A DNA stretch of 64,000 bases from Lineus longissimus (taxonomy: Eukaryota; Nemertea; Pilidiophora; Heteronemertea; Lineidae). The translations under genes were made by a program, and so were the position numbers. Position 1 is the first letter of the stretch, and every line of letters starts with the position of its first letter. Under the pieces are notes generated by a model. The model was not told the DNA's origin. It saw only the letters and a list, made by a program, of their open reading frames with translations, and did not search any database. Where the stretch lies: positions 14,836,437 to 14,900,436 of the forward strand of contig NC_088313.1 in NCBI RefSeq assembly GCF_910592395.1, written 5' to 3'. This document shows positions 12,387 to 24,258 of this stretch, one piece after another.

Positions 12387-14108
12387 ATTAATTTTATTGC
12401 TAGCGTCTACACAACAAAAGAACTAAGATACTGAAAACACACAACAAATCACTACTTTCTATTTTTGCGATTTGTGAAAATTAATTTGAAACAGATGATT
12501 CGCGATTTTCAGTTTTTGCGAATTACGAATTTCCTTCCAGCTTTTCAAGAAAATACAAATTTTCGACTTTTCGTTAAATCCGCGATGCTAGAAATTCCGC
12601 AAAGATTTTTTCGTCAGTAATTCATTTTTGAAGCCAAACTGACTATGCAATGGCTGAGCTGCGTCAAATCGTTTCAAATTAAACGTGTTGTCCGCTTAAT
12701 CATGTATATTTTCGTTGCATGAGGTGTTTACTGTTTCCAGCCCCCAGACAAGCCGGAGGCGTCCATTGTTTCGGAATAGTTAATGAGAAATTAAAAGCCA
12801 ACGATCACACGATAATAACGACTTGGGGCTGTGTGTTATTGATATTATTTGATTTCATTTCAAATGATAGCTCTGTATTGACGCATCTATTACTACATGT
12901 CTGTGACGAACATATTTTTTCTTGATTTGGGTTAAAGTTTAATTCCATTAAACAATGGATTGAAATTTAACTGAAAAAGATGCTTAGCGTCACCAAGAAC
13001 AACATCATTCTCAGATGAGATCAAAATGATAATCTTAGAGTATGAAACCCATCACACCAAACGAGTAGTAAGTTAAGGGCCTATATAGTATTGAGCGAAC
13101 ACTGACAATGTAAAATTTATGAAAATTAGTGTCCCCCTTGAGATTTTCACAATAGACTTCATTAACACCATTATCTAAATATTCTGTCTGATGACTTGGC
13201 AAATGTTACGATCTAAAAGATATTCTAAACCAATGTTTAAAGATATTCTAAAGCAATGTTGGTCAAGTATTCCAAAGGAAAATGTATAATGTATTGTATT
13301 AGGAACCTTGACTTTTTCAAACCATTGACACCTTTGTTATGGTCCCCAGCAAAAACTCATTAGTTCATTACTTTGAAGTAATGAGTGTTTGTCCCAAGTT
13401 ACACCTCTTTCAGGCTCCACAAAAGATACAAAAACGGAAATTTCACTTGCTTCCCTGCGCTGTGTCGTTATAGGTTTACCTTTTTATCATTTTTACGATC
13501 GTGTTATTCTTCAACTTGCAGGCCAGAAAAAGCAACTAAGATAATGTTAAGGATCTTACGGCAATGAAGCGAGGGTGTTCATTTTGAGATCGGGCTGAGT
13601 GTTTTTAGTCAAGTAATTTACATCAAAAAACCCTACGAGTTGTTTTAATACCTGGCTGAAGAACACTTTCAAAACAAGATATTTTTTAAAAACCGGTTTT
13701 GTTGCTTGTCGGAACCAATAATTTTACTCTATACTAAACATAACCGAACCCTGTTACATGTATTGGAATTGTGGTATAAAGGTTAAAAAAAATAACGATA
13801 TTCATATTTCAAATAAAAAATGAAACGATGGATGTGCTTGATATACATCCGGAACTAACGGAGGTATTTTTCTATAGTTGTGAAGCTCTGGTAAAGTTTT
13901 ATCGCAGACGAATTATAACTTGAATTTTGATCTAAATTAATTAGCGCGAAGGATGCGATGCCCCCGACAATAATGGCTTCGATGTCGGTAGTTGAATAGA
14001 GAGGTTGCGCAGAACTAAGACTCCCTCTGGACTTCCGTTTGGTAATTGTAATCTGGTCAAATTCCAGAGTTCAATGATGTACCTTTGGCCAGAACGATGT
14101 GAAAAACA

Positions 14109-14130
14109 TTATATATATATATATATATAA
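14109..14130. repeat. (AT)n microsatellite
   Basis: About ten TA units lie 320 bp downstream of the Pax1/9-like exon's donor, within its following intron. Confidence 0.9.
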
Positions 14131-14452
14131 TTTTGGCTAGAACTTGAAATCTTAAAACAATTAGAACTTCTTCAAAATGAAGTAAATGCTCATTAAAACA
14201 TTAGAGGCTGTAAGAGTGCACTTTAATAACGAGCCCATGAGCCGTAGAGTGTTTCATGGAAAAATCACGGCCAAATTGAAGGAATGATATGTATGTTCAA
14301 AGACAGATATCCAGTGAGATTCTTATAGGCGGATTCGAGCCCCCCCCCCCTTGCCCCTTTAAAAGACAAACACATTATTTTGGTATTTCAAACTTAAATG
14401 CAAGAACACGTGCCTTTGACACTGATTTTTTGATCAAAGGAAAAGGTCTTAC

Positions 14453-14476
14453 CTATGTTGTTGTTGTTGTTGTTGT
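14453..14476 (-). repeat. (AAC)n microsatellite coding for poly-Asn
   Basis: Eight AAC triplets on the minus strand encode eight consecutive Asn at the end of the Pax1/9-like exon, ending only four bases before the splice donor. Unit-number changes would alter protein length without breaking the frame. Confidence 0.85.
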
Positions 14477-14776
14477 TGTTCCTGGTCACGTCCACCACAT
14501 TGACCGGGCTAACACTGGACCGTGTTGAGCTGCCCTCGTCCGATGTATCGCGATCACTCCCACTGTAACTCGCGAGACTTCCATTTAGTGGCTCGTGATC
14601 TAACCGATGCCTTGGCGACCGGAGGTCATCGCTCCGGTCCGACGACTCCCCGGCCCGGTCCCGGGGAAGACCAAGAATGTCGGTGATGGAATGAGGAGTA
14701 GGGGCCGTAGCGGTCTTGTGGTAGATATGTTGATGCCACGTCCGGGGCGTCGTGTAGATTTTCTGGGGGTAAGTCA
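14453..14776 (-). CDS. Pax1/9-like: Internal exon of a Pax1/9-like transcription factor
   Basis: This is a 324 bp exon. It starts after a good acceptor (tttcgctcctacag, read on the minus strand) and ends at a consensus donor (ATAG|GTAAGA). It has phase 1 at both ends and is open throughout, giving about 107 residues. Seen directly: TYPQKIYTTPRTW near the start, then HSITDILG, then an acidic and Ser/Arg-rich stretch (DRAGESSDRSDD, SGSDRDTSDEGSS), and finally a run of eight Asn encoded by a (AAC)n microsatellite just before the donor. Known of the family: Pax1/Pax9 proteins carry PRTW followed by an HSVTDILG octapeptide, a Groucho-binding eh1-like motif, downstream of the paired domain, and have no homeodomain. 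The order and wording match that family best. An NK6-type homeobox protein, which has a TPHGINDIL motif, is the main alternative. No paired-domain or homeodomain exon was found in the window, so this is a partial gene. It would be a nuclear DNA-binding regulator. Confidence 0.62.
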
Positions 14777-15997
14777 CTGTAGGAGCGAAAGTTAATATGT
14801 GCTGAAGCTTGGTTAAATCCATGTTGAATGAAAGAGTTCCGAAGAAACAATATAACACGTATCCAATTTATAACAAACACACAGTGACGACAGTATTCTG
14901 ACAGTTTCATTCACAGATCGCCGACTAATACTCCTATCCGGATTAATGCTCCCTGCGTGCAGACTCCATCAACTCGATCCGTGAGCAATACTGCTAGAGT
15001 CACGACCAGACCTTGCTCATGTTGTGATCAGAATGATGTCAAATTCAAAGTCCGCAGAATGTCACTCAGACGAACGAAGTTTCGAAATGTCCTTTTGGGG
15101 AAACACGGTAGGTAAGTTGTCCAAAAAGTCTGAAATTAGAAAAAAGATAGAAAATGTCACAGCGTAAATTAGTAAATCTCCGCTCTTCAACTTGAGATGC
15201 TGAGTTATCCTTGAGGGTTATTTAGCGCCGATGGAAGACCGAAGCGGGTAAATGGACGGCACTATCAGAATAAAACTCCTCCGTTTCGCCAGCACTGATT
15301 TGTTTTTCGTATTCATGTAACTACCCTGATTCATCCGACGCCGTACGTGAGCTCAATAACATTCACCGATGATACACTAGCCGCGCGTTTATGTGAGCGG
15401 TCTCTGGCATACGACACCCGGCTTGCTATCGCCAGTCCAAGCGTTTTCCCGCCAAGAGCTCTAGGCATAAAGTGAGATTGTCAATATCAAACCGAGCACG
15501 TGCTGTAATCGATCCGGATTAAATCCTATGACGACTCTGAGCCGCGGAAGCAAGCGAGTGATACCCAGCCAGCGTTAACTCCGCTGGACAAATGAACGGC
15601 GAGCTCTATCGCGCAAAGGCTGCAGTGATTTGCCCGCAATTGCCGTCAAATTGCCACTAATAGGTTAGAAGCTGTACGCACGATGACTCCTTGGTTGGGC
15701 TTATTGCACTGAAAACGGGCCGTTTATGATGTGCGCTGTGTGAAGAGTAGACGGGCTTTACAGTAATCACGATGATGTTTCTGCTATTATATCGTGGGAT
15801 GCAAAATTGACCTGTTAATTGCATGATTTATACTTCTTTTGACTTAAAGTATTATTGTGGTACATTCCATCTGATAATACTTTTCAAGTACCCCAGCAAA
15901 GCTTTCTAAAAACAAATTTACCACAAAAACTCTGCAGACTTATAATGCGCGTTTCAATAAATGTCTTCTTTTATCGATATTGAAACTAAAATTATTT
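14777..15997. other. Upstream side of the Pax1/9-like exon, GC-richer noncoding
   Basis: No paired-domain frame is present. From about 15000 to 15770 the sequence is visibly richer in G+C and CpG than its surroundings, and contains short inverted motifs such as caattgccgtcaaattgcca. It could be an intronic enhancer or an alternative promoter. Confidence 0.35.
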
Positions 15998-16060
15998 AAG
16001 AGGGGCCTCATAGCTGCAGGCTGCCACGCAACAGACCCGGGTTCGATTCCGGTGAGAACT
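15998..16060 (+). mobile_element. tRNA-derived SINE head
   Basis: It contains a good RNA polymerase III B box (GGTTCGATTCC, 16040-16050) preceded by cctcatagctgcaggctgcc, a degenerate A box and D-arm. The acceptor stem does not pair, so it is not a tRNA gene. Downstream sequence has tandem gtttttgagtgttt units and an imperfect inverted repeat ending in ttacaccgg near 16250. Confidence 0.55.
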
Positions 16061-16434
16061 TAGATTTGTAGCTCTAGATGAACCGGTGTGATGTTTTTGA
16101 GTGTTTCTGTTTTTGAGTGTTTCCCCTCATTGTTTGGGAACGCTCAAAAATAGATTGACGAGTTTTTCTGTGTATCCCCCCTATTGAAAAGTCATGGTCT
16201 CTCTAGCTGCCTATTGTTTGGAAACACTGACACATGGGAAACAACCACAGATGTTACACCGGCATGGGTTTCAAGGGGAGTAAAATTCCTGGCTCTTTAT
16301 CAAGTCCTTTAAAACCGGATTCTCAGTACCCGAGTGCATATAATGTAGGCTAAATATCCCACCCAGGGGGAAAGGTGTAACCTTATTTGGACGAAAATTC
16401 TAAGATTCTTTTTTTAATGGACCATGAAGCCAAA

Positions 16435-16675
16435 CATTACGTTTCTTTGCCGTTGTCGCTTCCGGCCTCCCATTAAAGTGGTTTCACGAGGTCTATGTTA
16501 TCAGAATCGAAGGAGTCTGATGTTATCAAGATTTGTCATAATACATGTAACCCTTGAGATAAGACCGTAGGAATTTAGGCCTATAGGTGCAAGCGGGCTT
16601 TGTTTAAAGAAAAAAGACCGTATATTAGGCCAGGCCTGAATTCGTTTAACAGCGAGGTAAGGGGCAAACGTAATG
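16435..16675 (+). mobile_element. Family A short element, copy 9, both termini
   Basis: At 241 bp this is the most complete copy. It begins CATTACGTTTCTTTGCC and ends GGGGCAAACGTAATG, which are imperfect inverses. At the same internal site as copy 8 it has a 15 bp insert (gaatcgaaggagtct) between direct copies of atgttatca (16495-16503 and 16520-16528). Confidence 0.82.
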
Positions 16676-16774
16676 CTTGATAATTCTGCAGAAGTAATCA
16701 CCACAATCAGTTATGCATGAGAGAAATCACATACGAATAAAAGTATTTTGTCTCACAATCTCATGATGAGTATA

Positions 16775-16868
16775 CCGGGACCGACCCGGGATCGAACCCG
16801 GGAATTCAGAGGTGACAGGCGTTAATGTTTCAACGGCGCCACCCGGACAGCATCAGATCAAATTCCCG
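16775..16868 (-). mobile_element. tRNA-derived SINE head (inverted)
   Basis: On the minus strand it reads tccgggtggcgccgttgaaa, then a B box in a perfect T-arm (CCCGGGTTCGATCCCGGG, 16785-16802). The 3' acceptor strand (TCGGTCC) has no partner at the 5' end, which argues for a SINE head over a functional tRNA. Confidence 0.6.
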
Positions 16869-17399
16869 ATCCACTGTAAGATTATGATGTCCATTTATGA
16901 TGTCCAATTATTATGATGTCCATCCTTTACGGTCACATGCATATAAGGCCAACATCCAACTCATCATCGCTTGGTTCTGATTAATATAAGTATCGCATCT
17001 TCCTTTGCGAATGAAACCCCCAAAAAAGAAAAATAATGCTTAGTAACAAGAAATCCACCTACCTGGCCTACAGCTGTATCCACAGAACGCAGCTATCAAA
17101 CCAAGGCCACACAATCATCAGTGTATTATCAAACGCCAGAGTCATCCAATCAACACGACCATTGTTTCACTCGCGATCAAGTCGATTTGTCTTAGCTCTT
17201 TCGCAACCGATCCCATAAATACTACACTCAATTTAGCGCCAATTACACCAGGCTGTAAACAATGCCTTGCCTCTGATTGGCTGAGTGATACGGGCAATTA
17301 ACTGCTGCGCGAGACTAAGTGACGTTCTCGCGAGAGGTGGCGAGAGGAGATGATGCTAAATGTTACGGTGTAATCTGTTCAATAGTTAATTGGTATTGG

Positions 17400-17820
17400 G
17401 TTTGGCCAGAATAGTAGTGCTGACATTGATCGCGGTAGAGAGAGGAGTCACCCTAGCGAATGAGTTCCCCAAATTGCCGAGCGGCGCGCCACTTGACCAA
17501 GCCCGTCGCGGGGCCGTACCGAGCTGGATTTTCAACACAACCGAGAAAAATGGCCGCGAACACATTTCACGACTTTGATTTTGGTGTACTACGGACTTTC
17601 TTCTGGTTGTTCCAATCACTGCCAATCGAAAATCTTTTTTCGCGAAAACAGTTTTCATGTTTCTTCCTTTATGGTAATACATGATACCATAATAGAGTCA
17701 CTATATATTCTTATACTCGGGCTGTAAGAATAGGAGAATAACAACTTGGGTATAAATTTCCTCTTTTAACATGGCGGCGCACGTGGTATCACAATTGTTC
17801 AAATATAGGAGTTAATTGTC
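17400..17820 (+). promoter_or_regulatory. CpG-rich segment with two ATGGC start contexts
   Basis: G+C and CpG density rise sharply here (for example gagcggcgcgcc and cgtcgcggggccg at 17478-17520), standing out from the AT-rich surroundings. Two ATGs in initiator-like context occur: aaaaATGGCCGCG at 17550, opening 44 codons (MAANTFHDFDFG...) to 17684, and aacATGGCGGCGCACGTGG at 17771, opening 14 codons (MAAHVVSQLFKYRS) and overlapping a CACGTG E-box. Neither frame is recognised. It may be an unmethylated promoter or a young element. Confidence 0.25.
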
Positions 17821-18937
17821 TTCAAAGTCTCGCCCCAGGGGTTTGATCACCGATATAGATATCTCTTTATACGCGGACGCTGATAGTTATGGATTAATCG
17901 CAACACAATAGTGGGTATTTTAAAAGACGAGACATGAAGACAGAAAATGCCTCGAAATTAAAAATGATATTATAGTGCATGTAACCGTAAATTATGTAAA
18001 CTACAAACTTTTCGAGGGCATAATTTGTTCGCGGATTTCGTGTTTCAACTCGATTCATGAAAATAAAAATGGACGAAAAATTTTTATTTTTCTCGTGGAA
18101 AACTTGAAAGGAGTTTCGTTAACTAACTAAAATGGTTCATTTTTAATTTCCGTAAAAAAATCACTTTTCACGAATTCCCAAAAGGAAGGACAACACTTCA
18201 TAGTGCATGTGGTTTGACTACAATAATCATTGAGTATCACAGGCGCCTGAAGATATCAAGATCGCAGCGATCTATCATGGAGGCCTCAATTAATTAATCA
18301 GACTTATAATGCCGCAATACCACTCTGTTACATGTATTTCAAAGTACTTTATGTGATTCATGTAGGCAAGATGATCGCCACTTGAATTGTTGACTTCGAT
18401 ATTTTCACGTGCCTGTGTGTCCGAATGGCGTAGTGACAATCGATTGTGGCAGGGAGAATAATATCCTTCGATCAGATCGGAGAGTGAATGAAGGCCTGCA
18501 GCAGCGGTTGAACATATTGTATCGGTTGTTATTATTGCCGCAGGGTCTATAATCCGTGATGCGGTAGATCAACCCCGATGATGGTGGAGTTCTATATTTG
18601 TATTGGTTGCCGCTTCTATGAGTTGAGCGCCATTTTTACCATGAGGCTCGATTTGCGAATGACCATCTTGTTTGTTTTTTATAAGTCCTCTTAGATAACT
18701 TTTTCACTAAGTGCCTAGGTCTACCTGTAGTGTTAATTAATGAAGCGGTAAATAATTGGAAAGTTAGTTTCGTTAACAAGCAACTTCTGGCCGCTAACTG
18801 CCCTTAATTAATACGTTAAATACTGTTACTATAGGTACATACTGATTTGCAGAGATTTTTTCTGTCTCATTACTCCTGCCGTTACCATATTTCTCAGCCG
18901 AATACACGTAAAAAGATTAAAAAGGAAAGGAAGTGAC

Positions 18938-19165
18938 TACTTGGCAAGCCCGGCTTACCAAACAGCGACTTTTTCTTGTCCTGAATGGAGAGCCGAACTC
19001 ATTAATATTAAACTAAAGTCTCCAGCTCACCAAACAGGGTAGATTTTTTACCTGTTTGGCAAGCCCGGCTGGTCGAACAGGGTGGCTTTTTAGTGCTGTT
19101 TGGCAAGCGGCTCTCCAAACAGGACAAAAAAATATGCCTGTTCGGCGAGCGGCTTGCCAAATAGA
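18938..19165. repeat. Family C foldback cluster (TTTGGCAAGC units)
   Basis: Several units of the type ttggcaagcccggct and ctgtttggcaagcggctctc occur in both orientations. One forms a hairpin with arms ctgtttgg (19096-19103) and ccaaacag (19115-19122). A related unit lies at 48.63-48.69 kb. Confidence 0.75.
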
Positions 19166-22100
19166 CCCGGCCAAAAGGAAATAGCATTTACTTCGATGTC
19201 TTCACCACAGGAATCAGACTATCACACAACGCCCGTGACATTTTTCGATCGATCAGTTATACTCGGCGTCTTCCCGTGGTGGACTTTGGAGGTGGTGCAT
19301 TGGAGGAAGGGCGCGCCCCTCTCTTTGGCGTAGATCAACGATATCTAAGGGCGCCTTTCCCCAAGTATCAAAAAACTACTCCAAATTCTAGCCCTTCAGA
19401 TGCCCGAAAAACCCATATTTCACACTTAAATGGCCAAATTTTCTGCATGCGGGCCTTCAAGACCAACACGTTTCCGAGACCGCAGATTCGGTCGTCTCTC
19501 TCAGGTGGGCTGCGCCCCCTTCCCCGCTTTACCCAACAAAGAATAAAGAAGTAATTCAGTCAAGAAATATTTGGAGGTAAAAAGTTCCAGCCCTTTCATT
19601 TGACACTAAAATACTCAGAAACTACTTTATGCTGAGCACATTTTGTAAATTTCTTTTTTGTGTTGTCCAATCGGTAAATAAATACCAACATATCATATTA
19701 ACTGTACGTCATTTAGTACAAACTGTTTGGAGCAATGGCAAAATGAAATTAGTTTTGCATGAATTCGATCTGTTGTAATTGAGTGCTCATGTCGGTTGTC
19801 GGTCGGGGTTAATTCAGTTTCACCTATGCACAAATTGCCACCAATAACACAAATGATAACTATCCGCCCCAATTGACAATTACCTTAAAGGCCGACACCG
19901 TTCGTTGAAATTTGAAATTGAAATGAAAATTTCTAATTGCGTAAATACATGTAAGTACTAAATATAAATGTTAGCATTGCTATTGTGTGGACAGAATACA
20001 AATGCTATCAATACCAAGTTTAAGCAAATTCGTTTGATATCAATAACTGCATACGGCATGCATTTTTATTTTCATGTATCCCCGGTAATTACCATCGGTG
20101 TACCCCTTTAAGGCTGCGATCTCGTTTATGTTTGGACCACACGTGGTTATTCAATTTTGCGCGAGGGCAGGCTGTGTCTGTGGATCGCACTTATACGCAA
20201 CCTAAATCGCATTTTTGGCAGGAGCAAGCCTCTCAGCAACAACTGCAGTGAGAAAATACTTGGTGGAATCTGAGGCCTTAACTTTTTACACCGATGATAA
20301 GCCAATCCATAGCCGAATCGATGGAGGCCTTTTTTAACACAGAAAGAAAATACCTGATTTCACGCGGGTTGTTTTGGCTGCGGAAAACTATACGCTCGAC
20401 CCGAGAGCGGGAGTTTGGTAATTCATATGACCGGTTGGTACGGCAGGGGATCTCCTCATGCAACTTTGCTTTCCTGTGTACCACCGCGTATTTACCTGAT
20501 TGTGACATCATGCAACTTTGCTTTCCTGTGCACCGGCCGCGTATTTACATGATTGTGACATTCCGACTGATTTTGACTTAAAATACTACTTCTTTCAGTT
20601 GATAAAAAAAAACAATACAACCTATACCAAACTCCAGAGGCCCAACTGATGCGGACAAAACATACTCGATTGGACAATAGGCGAAAGAGGTATAAAAAGT
20701 TGGAAAAAGTGAGTCGTGTATTTCAGCACTTGACTTAAACATCCAAGTGGGCCAAAGGTTAACTAGACGTCTAAACAAATCGACGGAGCATTTGGCCAAG
20801 AGCGGTCGCTAATAGGTGTCGATGAGTGTGACTCCCCTTGGGAGGCCTCGTGATATCAGTTTGTCGAGTCCAATCCCCGTATGGAACCTGGCGACGATCG
20901 AGTTATTGCCGGCGGTAGATAAATCACCGAGAGCTACTGAGAATCCGGGAACATATTGAATTTATTACCAACACCATGATCGATAGCGCAGTTTAAATCA
21001 TTTGCCGGCGTCCAACAATGAATAAGGATTGCCCTAATAACGGGTTTACACGCTCCTGGAGAACTCTTAGCGCAGGCAAAGCGAGCGTTATATTTTGAAA
21101 TAATGGGCGATTATGATTGGTTGGTTTATTGTCCGCTGATTGGCTGTGAGCATTGGCGTGGAGGTGTCATCAATATGCGATTTGCTGGTACATGTATTCA
21201 TACAAGCTCCGCAGGTATGTCAAAGCACAGGTTCCAGTCCTTGGTACAAAAGTATCCGTGACAATTTACGAACAAACAACGGTGCCGTACTGAAGGAGAA
21301 GATCAGTGGCATGGTGATTTGAGCACCATAACATTATTTCGGAGGTCGTCGGTTCGAAGGTGGTCGAGATTCTGTAATTTCCATTGAAATGGCCATCTTA
21401 TTACGCTCTTTGAAGAATCTATTTGATATGTCGCTCAGTGGACAATAGTCGTTGGGAAAAATATTGCAGTTCTTTGGACCAACAAACCTCGACATGAACC
21501 TCGTCCGCCGAGTGCCTTATTGCACTCATTATAGCTACTATTGATACGTAGTCTATCTTCTCCCTAAAATGACGACATTATTCTTTTAGAGAACCCGGTG
21601 CACGCGTCAGTTATGCCATAATTACACGTTCTTCAATCGTTGACCTGAGGTCTTACTGATTGAGCATTTAATGGTCGGCAATCTGTCATCATCTTGTACA
21701 TCAGAACAGATCCAAGCAGAATCTGAATCGGATGTCCATTTCATGTGTAGATGGCCAGAATCACCAATGCAATTAAGTATAATGTTAAACGAAATGTACA
21801 GGCGGCAAATTCACAATTGGCTTGGAATGGATCAAATGTTCACCGCCTTTTCTTCCCTGATTAAAAGCCACTAGATAGCGGCCTAAGTCGCCTGATATGA
21901 CCACCGTAATGATCTTTCTGCTTCTAAATGGCGCTAAATCTGGATATAAACCAGATCGGCCAGAGTTGCATCCTGCAATTGTGGATCATTGAGAACAGAT
22001 CGGAATTCGGAATCAATGGGAGCCTCGGCCCCAGGAGAGTCGTTCCGGCTAACCGAAAGGGGAATTAAAGTGACAATTTGGGCGCTGGATTTATCTCCAC

Positions 22101-22686
22101 GTTCTGGAAGCCATTTTTCGTATGAAAAACCAGTAGCAAAAAAGTCATTTTCTTTCAGACGGCATTGCCGAGCCCGCAACCTGAACTGACTTCCCTGGTC
22201 AAATCCAAATAAAGTTTTCTATATGATTCTTTTTGAAAATCTCCGTCAATTTCATATATATTGTATAATATATATTTTTATGTTGTGTACCAGCGTTGTG
22301 GTATGAACTAACATATTTCGCAATCTCCCTTTCACCCCATTTATCAGAAGAAATATTAGACTTAATCGAAAACATCATACGCCATGATGAAATAAACGCC
22401 TACCTGGCTACGAGATCACTGAACAATTTAGCGAAACCCCACCATTACTCGCCAGGCTAATAGTCTAAATAGGCCGATAAAACTCCAATTTATAACCCTC
22501 TATCTCGGCTGCGACTGGCATAAGCCAATATTGCCATCCGTGGACAGATTAGTCAAGCGGCGATAAAACAGAGCGGATACAATCCACTCGTGATAGGATG
22601 GCTCACTCATCAGAGAGGATCACGTGATCCGGGAATTGAAAGTCAACGAATCCACATTTAGTTGTAAGCAGCTGCGGTCATTGTAA
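19166..22686. other. Noncoding, no gene seen
   Basis: Apart from the 20.46 kb duplication, only short chance frames are visible. An isolated ggttcgaag near 21350 resembles a B box but has no A box. Confidence 0.4.
20457..20561. repeat. Tandem duplication, about 52 bp unit
   Basis: Two adjacent copies (20457-20508 and 20509-20561) of a unit starting catgcaactttgctttcctg and ending gattgtgacat differ at only a few positions. Confidence 0.85.
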
Positions 22687-22869
22687 AGCCTTATCGAATA
22701 GTGAAAGGTGTTTCATGGGGGTCGATAATATCAAGATTCCTCCTGATATTCCCTTGATAACACAATAGAACAATGGGAATTTTGACGCAGGTGCAAGCAG
22801 GCTATGTTTAGAGACAATAGATCGTGTCAGGCTAGACTTATACCAGGTAAGAGACAAAATATCGCGATG
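22687..22869 (+). mobile_element. Family A short element, copy 10 (diverged)
   Basis: It contains gtttcatgggggtcgataat, the sequence cgcaggtgcaagcaggct and gagacaatagatcgtg. It is the most diverged copy and the rightmost one in the window. Confidence 0.7.
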
Positions 22870-23498
22870 GCGACCTATAAAATGTATATCAAAACGTGTG
22901 TGCGCTTTTACTATTCGCACAATATTCCATATTCAGTAGCGTACGCGTTTTTATTGGGCCACCCGATATACCATGCAAAATAGTCAATACCAGATATGCA
23001 TGCTACAATATGGTCATTCTGGACGCACGAGAGCACACTCGCGTCTCGCATTACGGCGGCAATTAATAACTGTAGCGACATACCTGCCACATCAAGCTGA
23101 TTAAGAGCAATTAACAGTGATCAATGCAAGCCGGAAACAGACCACTCTGGCCAGATATTAATTGGAGCAGGTGCTGGAGAATTTAAACGATTATTTCATC
23201 CCGTATTACTTGCATGTCACGTGGGAAGTAACTTTGAAATAAAGAGCCTGTGCTTGTCTTCATGTAGTCTTGTAGATAAAGGTTATGATACTCCTCTTTG
23301 TCTTAATTTCATCCCTTATGCGTGGCCCTTATCACACTTATAAATCTTTTCTGATAATGTAGACTACTGTGGAAGCAAAATTGAAAAAATAAAATTGTTT
23401 CTAAATTAACCTTACGATTCAGGGAGACTCGATGCTGTGAAATTTAAAGGGACAACATGGGCGTGGGATCTACCTTGCCAGGAGGATAATATCCCTGC

Positions 23499-23530
23499 TT
23501 GACACCATGCGCCGCCACTGGTGGTGTCAA
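23499..23530. repeat. Hairpin overlapping a minus-strand ATG
   Basis: The arms ttgacacca (23499-23507) and tggtgtcaa (23522-23530) enclose gcgccgccac. On the minus strand the hairpin contains ggcggcgcATGG, which opens MVSSRDIILLA to a possible donor (CAAG|GTAGAT). The frame is too short to call as a gene. Confidence 0.6.
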
Positions 23531-23823
23531 ACTAATGCTGACCTCTGATAACGATTTCTGCCAGTGTTGCGAGGCAGTTTTGGACATGGCTTGTGAATTT
23601 CAAGCAGGGCTAAGGTTACACTCCGTTCTTCTGCATTGGTTATTGCAGTTTAATGATTTTTCAATGATCATGTTTGGAGAAGCTGTGGTACTGCTGGAAA
23701 CTGTTTTTGTATGGAAAACCAACATATCGTATGTCGAGGTTGGCCCTTTAAGATTTTGCGCTTGTACAATTATGGAAAAACAACTAGAGTAGTCATACAA
23801 ATTAATAAATAAATATCGCTCTC

Positions 23824-23921
23824 TAACCCTCCTAACTAACCCAAACAGAAATGACGAGAATGTACTGACTGCACAAGACAGTCCAAATAGTACTACATAC
23901 TGATCTGTTAATATCCTCTCT
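23824..23921. repeat. 98 bp direct repeat, copy 1
   Basis: The segment from taaccctcctaactaaccca to ttaatatcctctct appears identical to 24259-24356, 435 bp downstream. Confidence 0.9.
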
Positions 23922-24258
23922 TCCCTCTAACACTTAATTACGTAACGTCTTTTTAGCAGACAAATTAATGTCTTTTTCTAACCGCTTTTAAGACTTTTCA
24001 ATATCTAGACCTCAAAATCAATATCAACAAAAGCCAACCAATTGTTATTCACTCCATGCAACACCACTCCCTGGAGAGGTGCCGCAGCCTAAATGTACGT
24101 ACCTTGCATTATATTAGTTCAGGAGTGCTTGGATAGGACTGTATTTATCAGTAGAGGTCATGAAGTCATTATCTAATTGTCTAATTATGTATATGAAATG
24201 TACCAACTTCTCGTTTGGTTAACAAAATCTTGGCTTTTTTTTACCTAACAACTTTCTT

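Larger units (their letters stand above)
10541..14452. other. Downstream side of the Pax1/9-like exon, no further exon identified
   Basis: On the minus strand the next exon must begin with two bases completing a codon. I found no convincing acceptor followed by a coding frame. The segment 11400-11670 is richer in G+C and open in both directions (92 codons on plus), but matches nothing known; it may be a conserved regulatory element. Confidence 0.4.

Noticed and set aside
14533-14720. Nk6, Nk2 or Vsx homeobox gene instead of Pax1/9
   Set aside because: These families have similar DIL motifs, but PRTW upstream of HSITDILG fits Pax1/9 better. Kept as the stated alternative because no paired domain is visible.
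14394-14858. Taking the whole 154-codon minus-strand frame as the Pax1/9-like exon
   Set aside because: The parts outside 14453-14776 lie beyond clear splice sites and show no family resemblance.
16775-16868. tRNA gene on the minus strand
   Set aside because: The T arm and B box are excellent but the acceptor stem cannot pair, so a SINE head is more likely.
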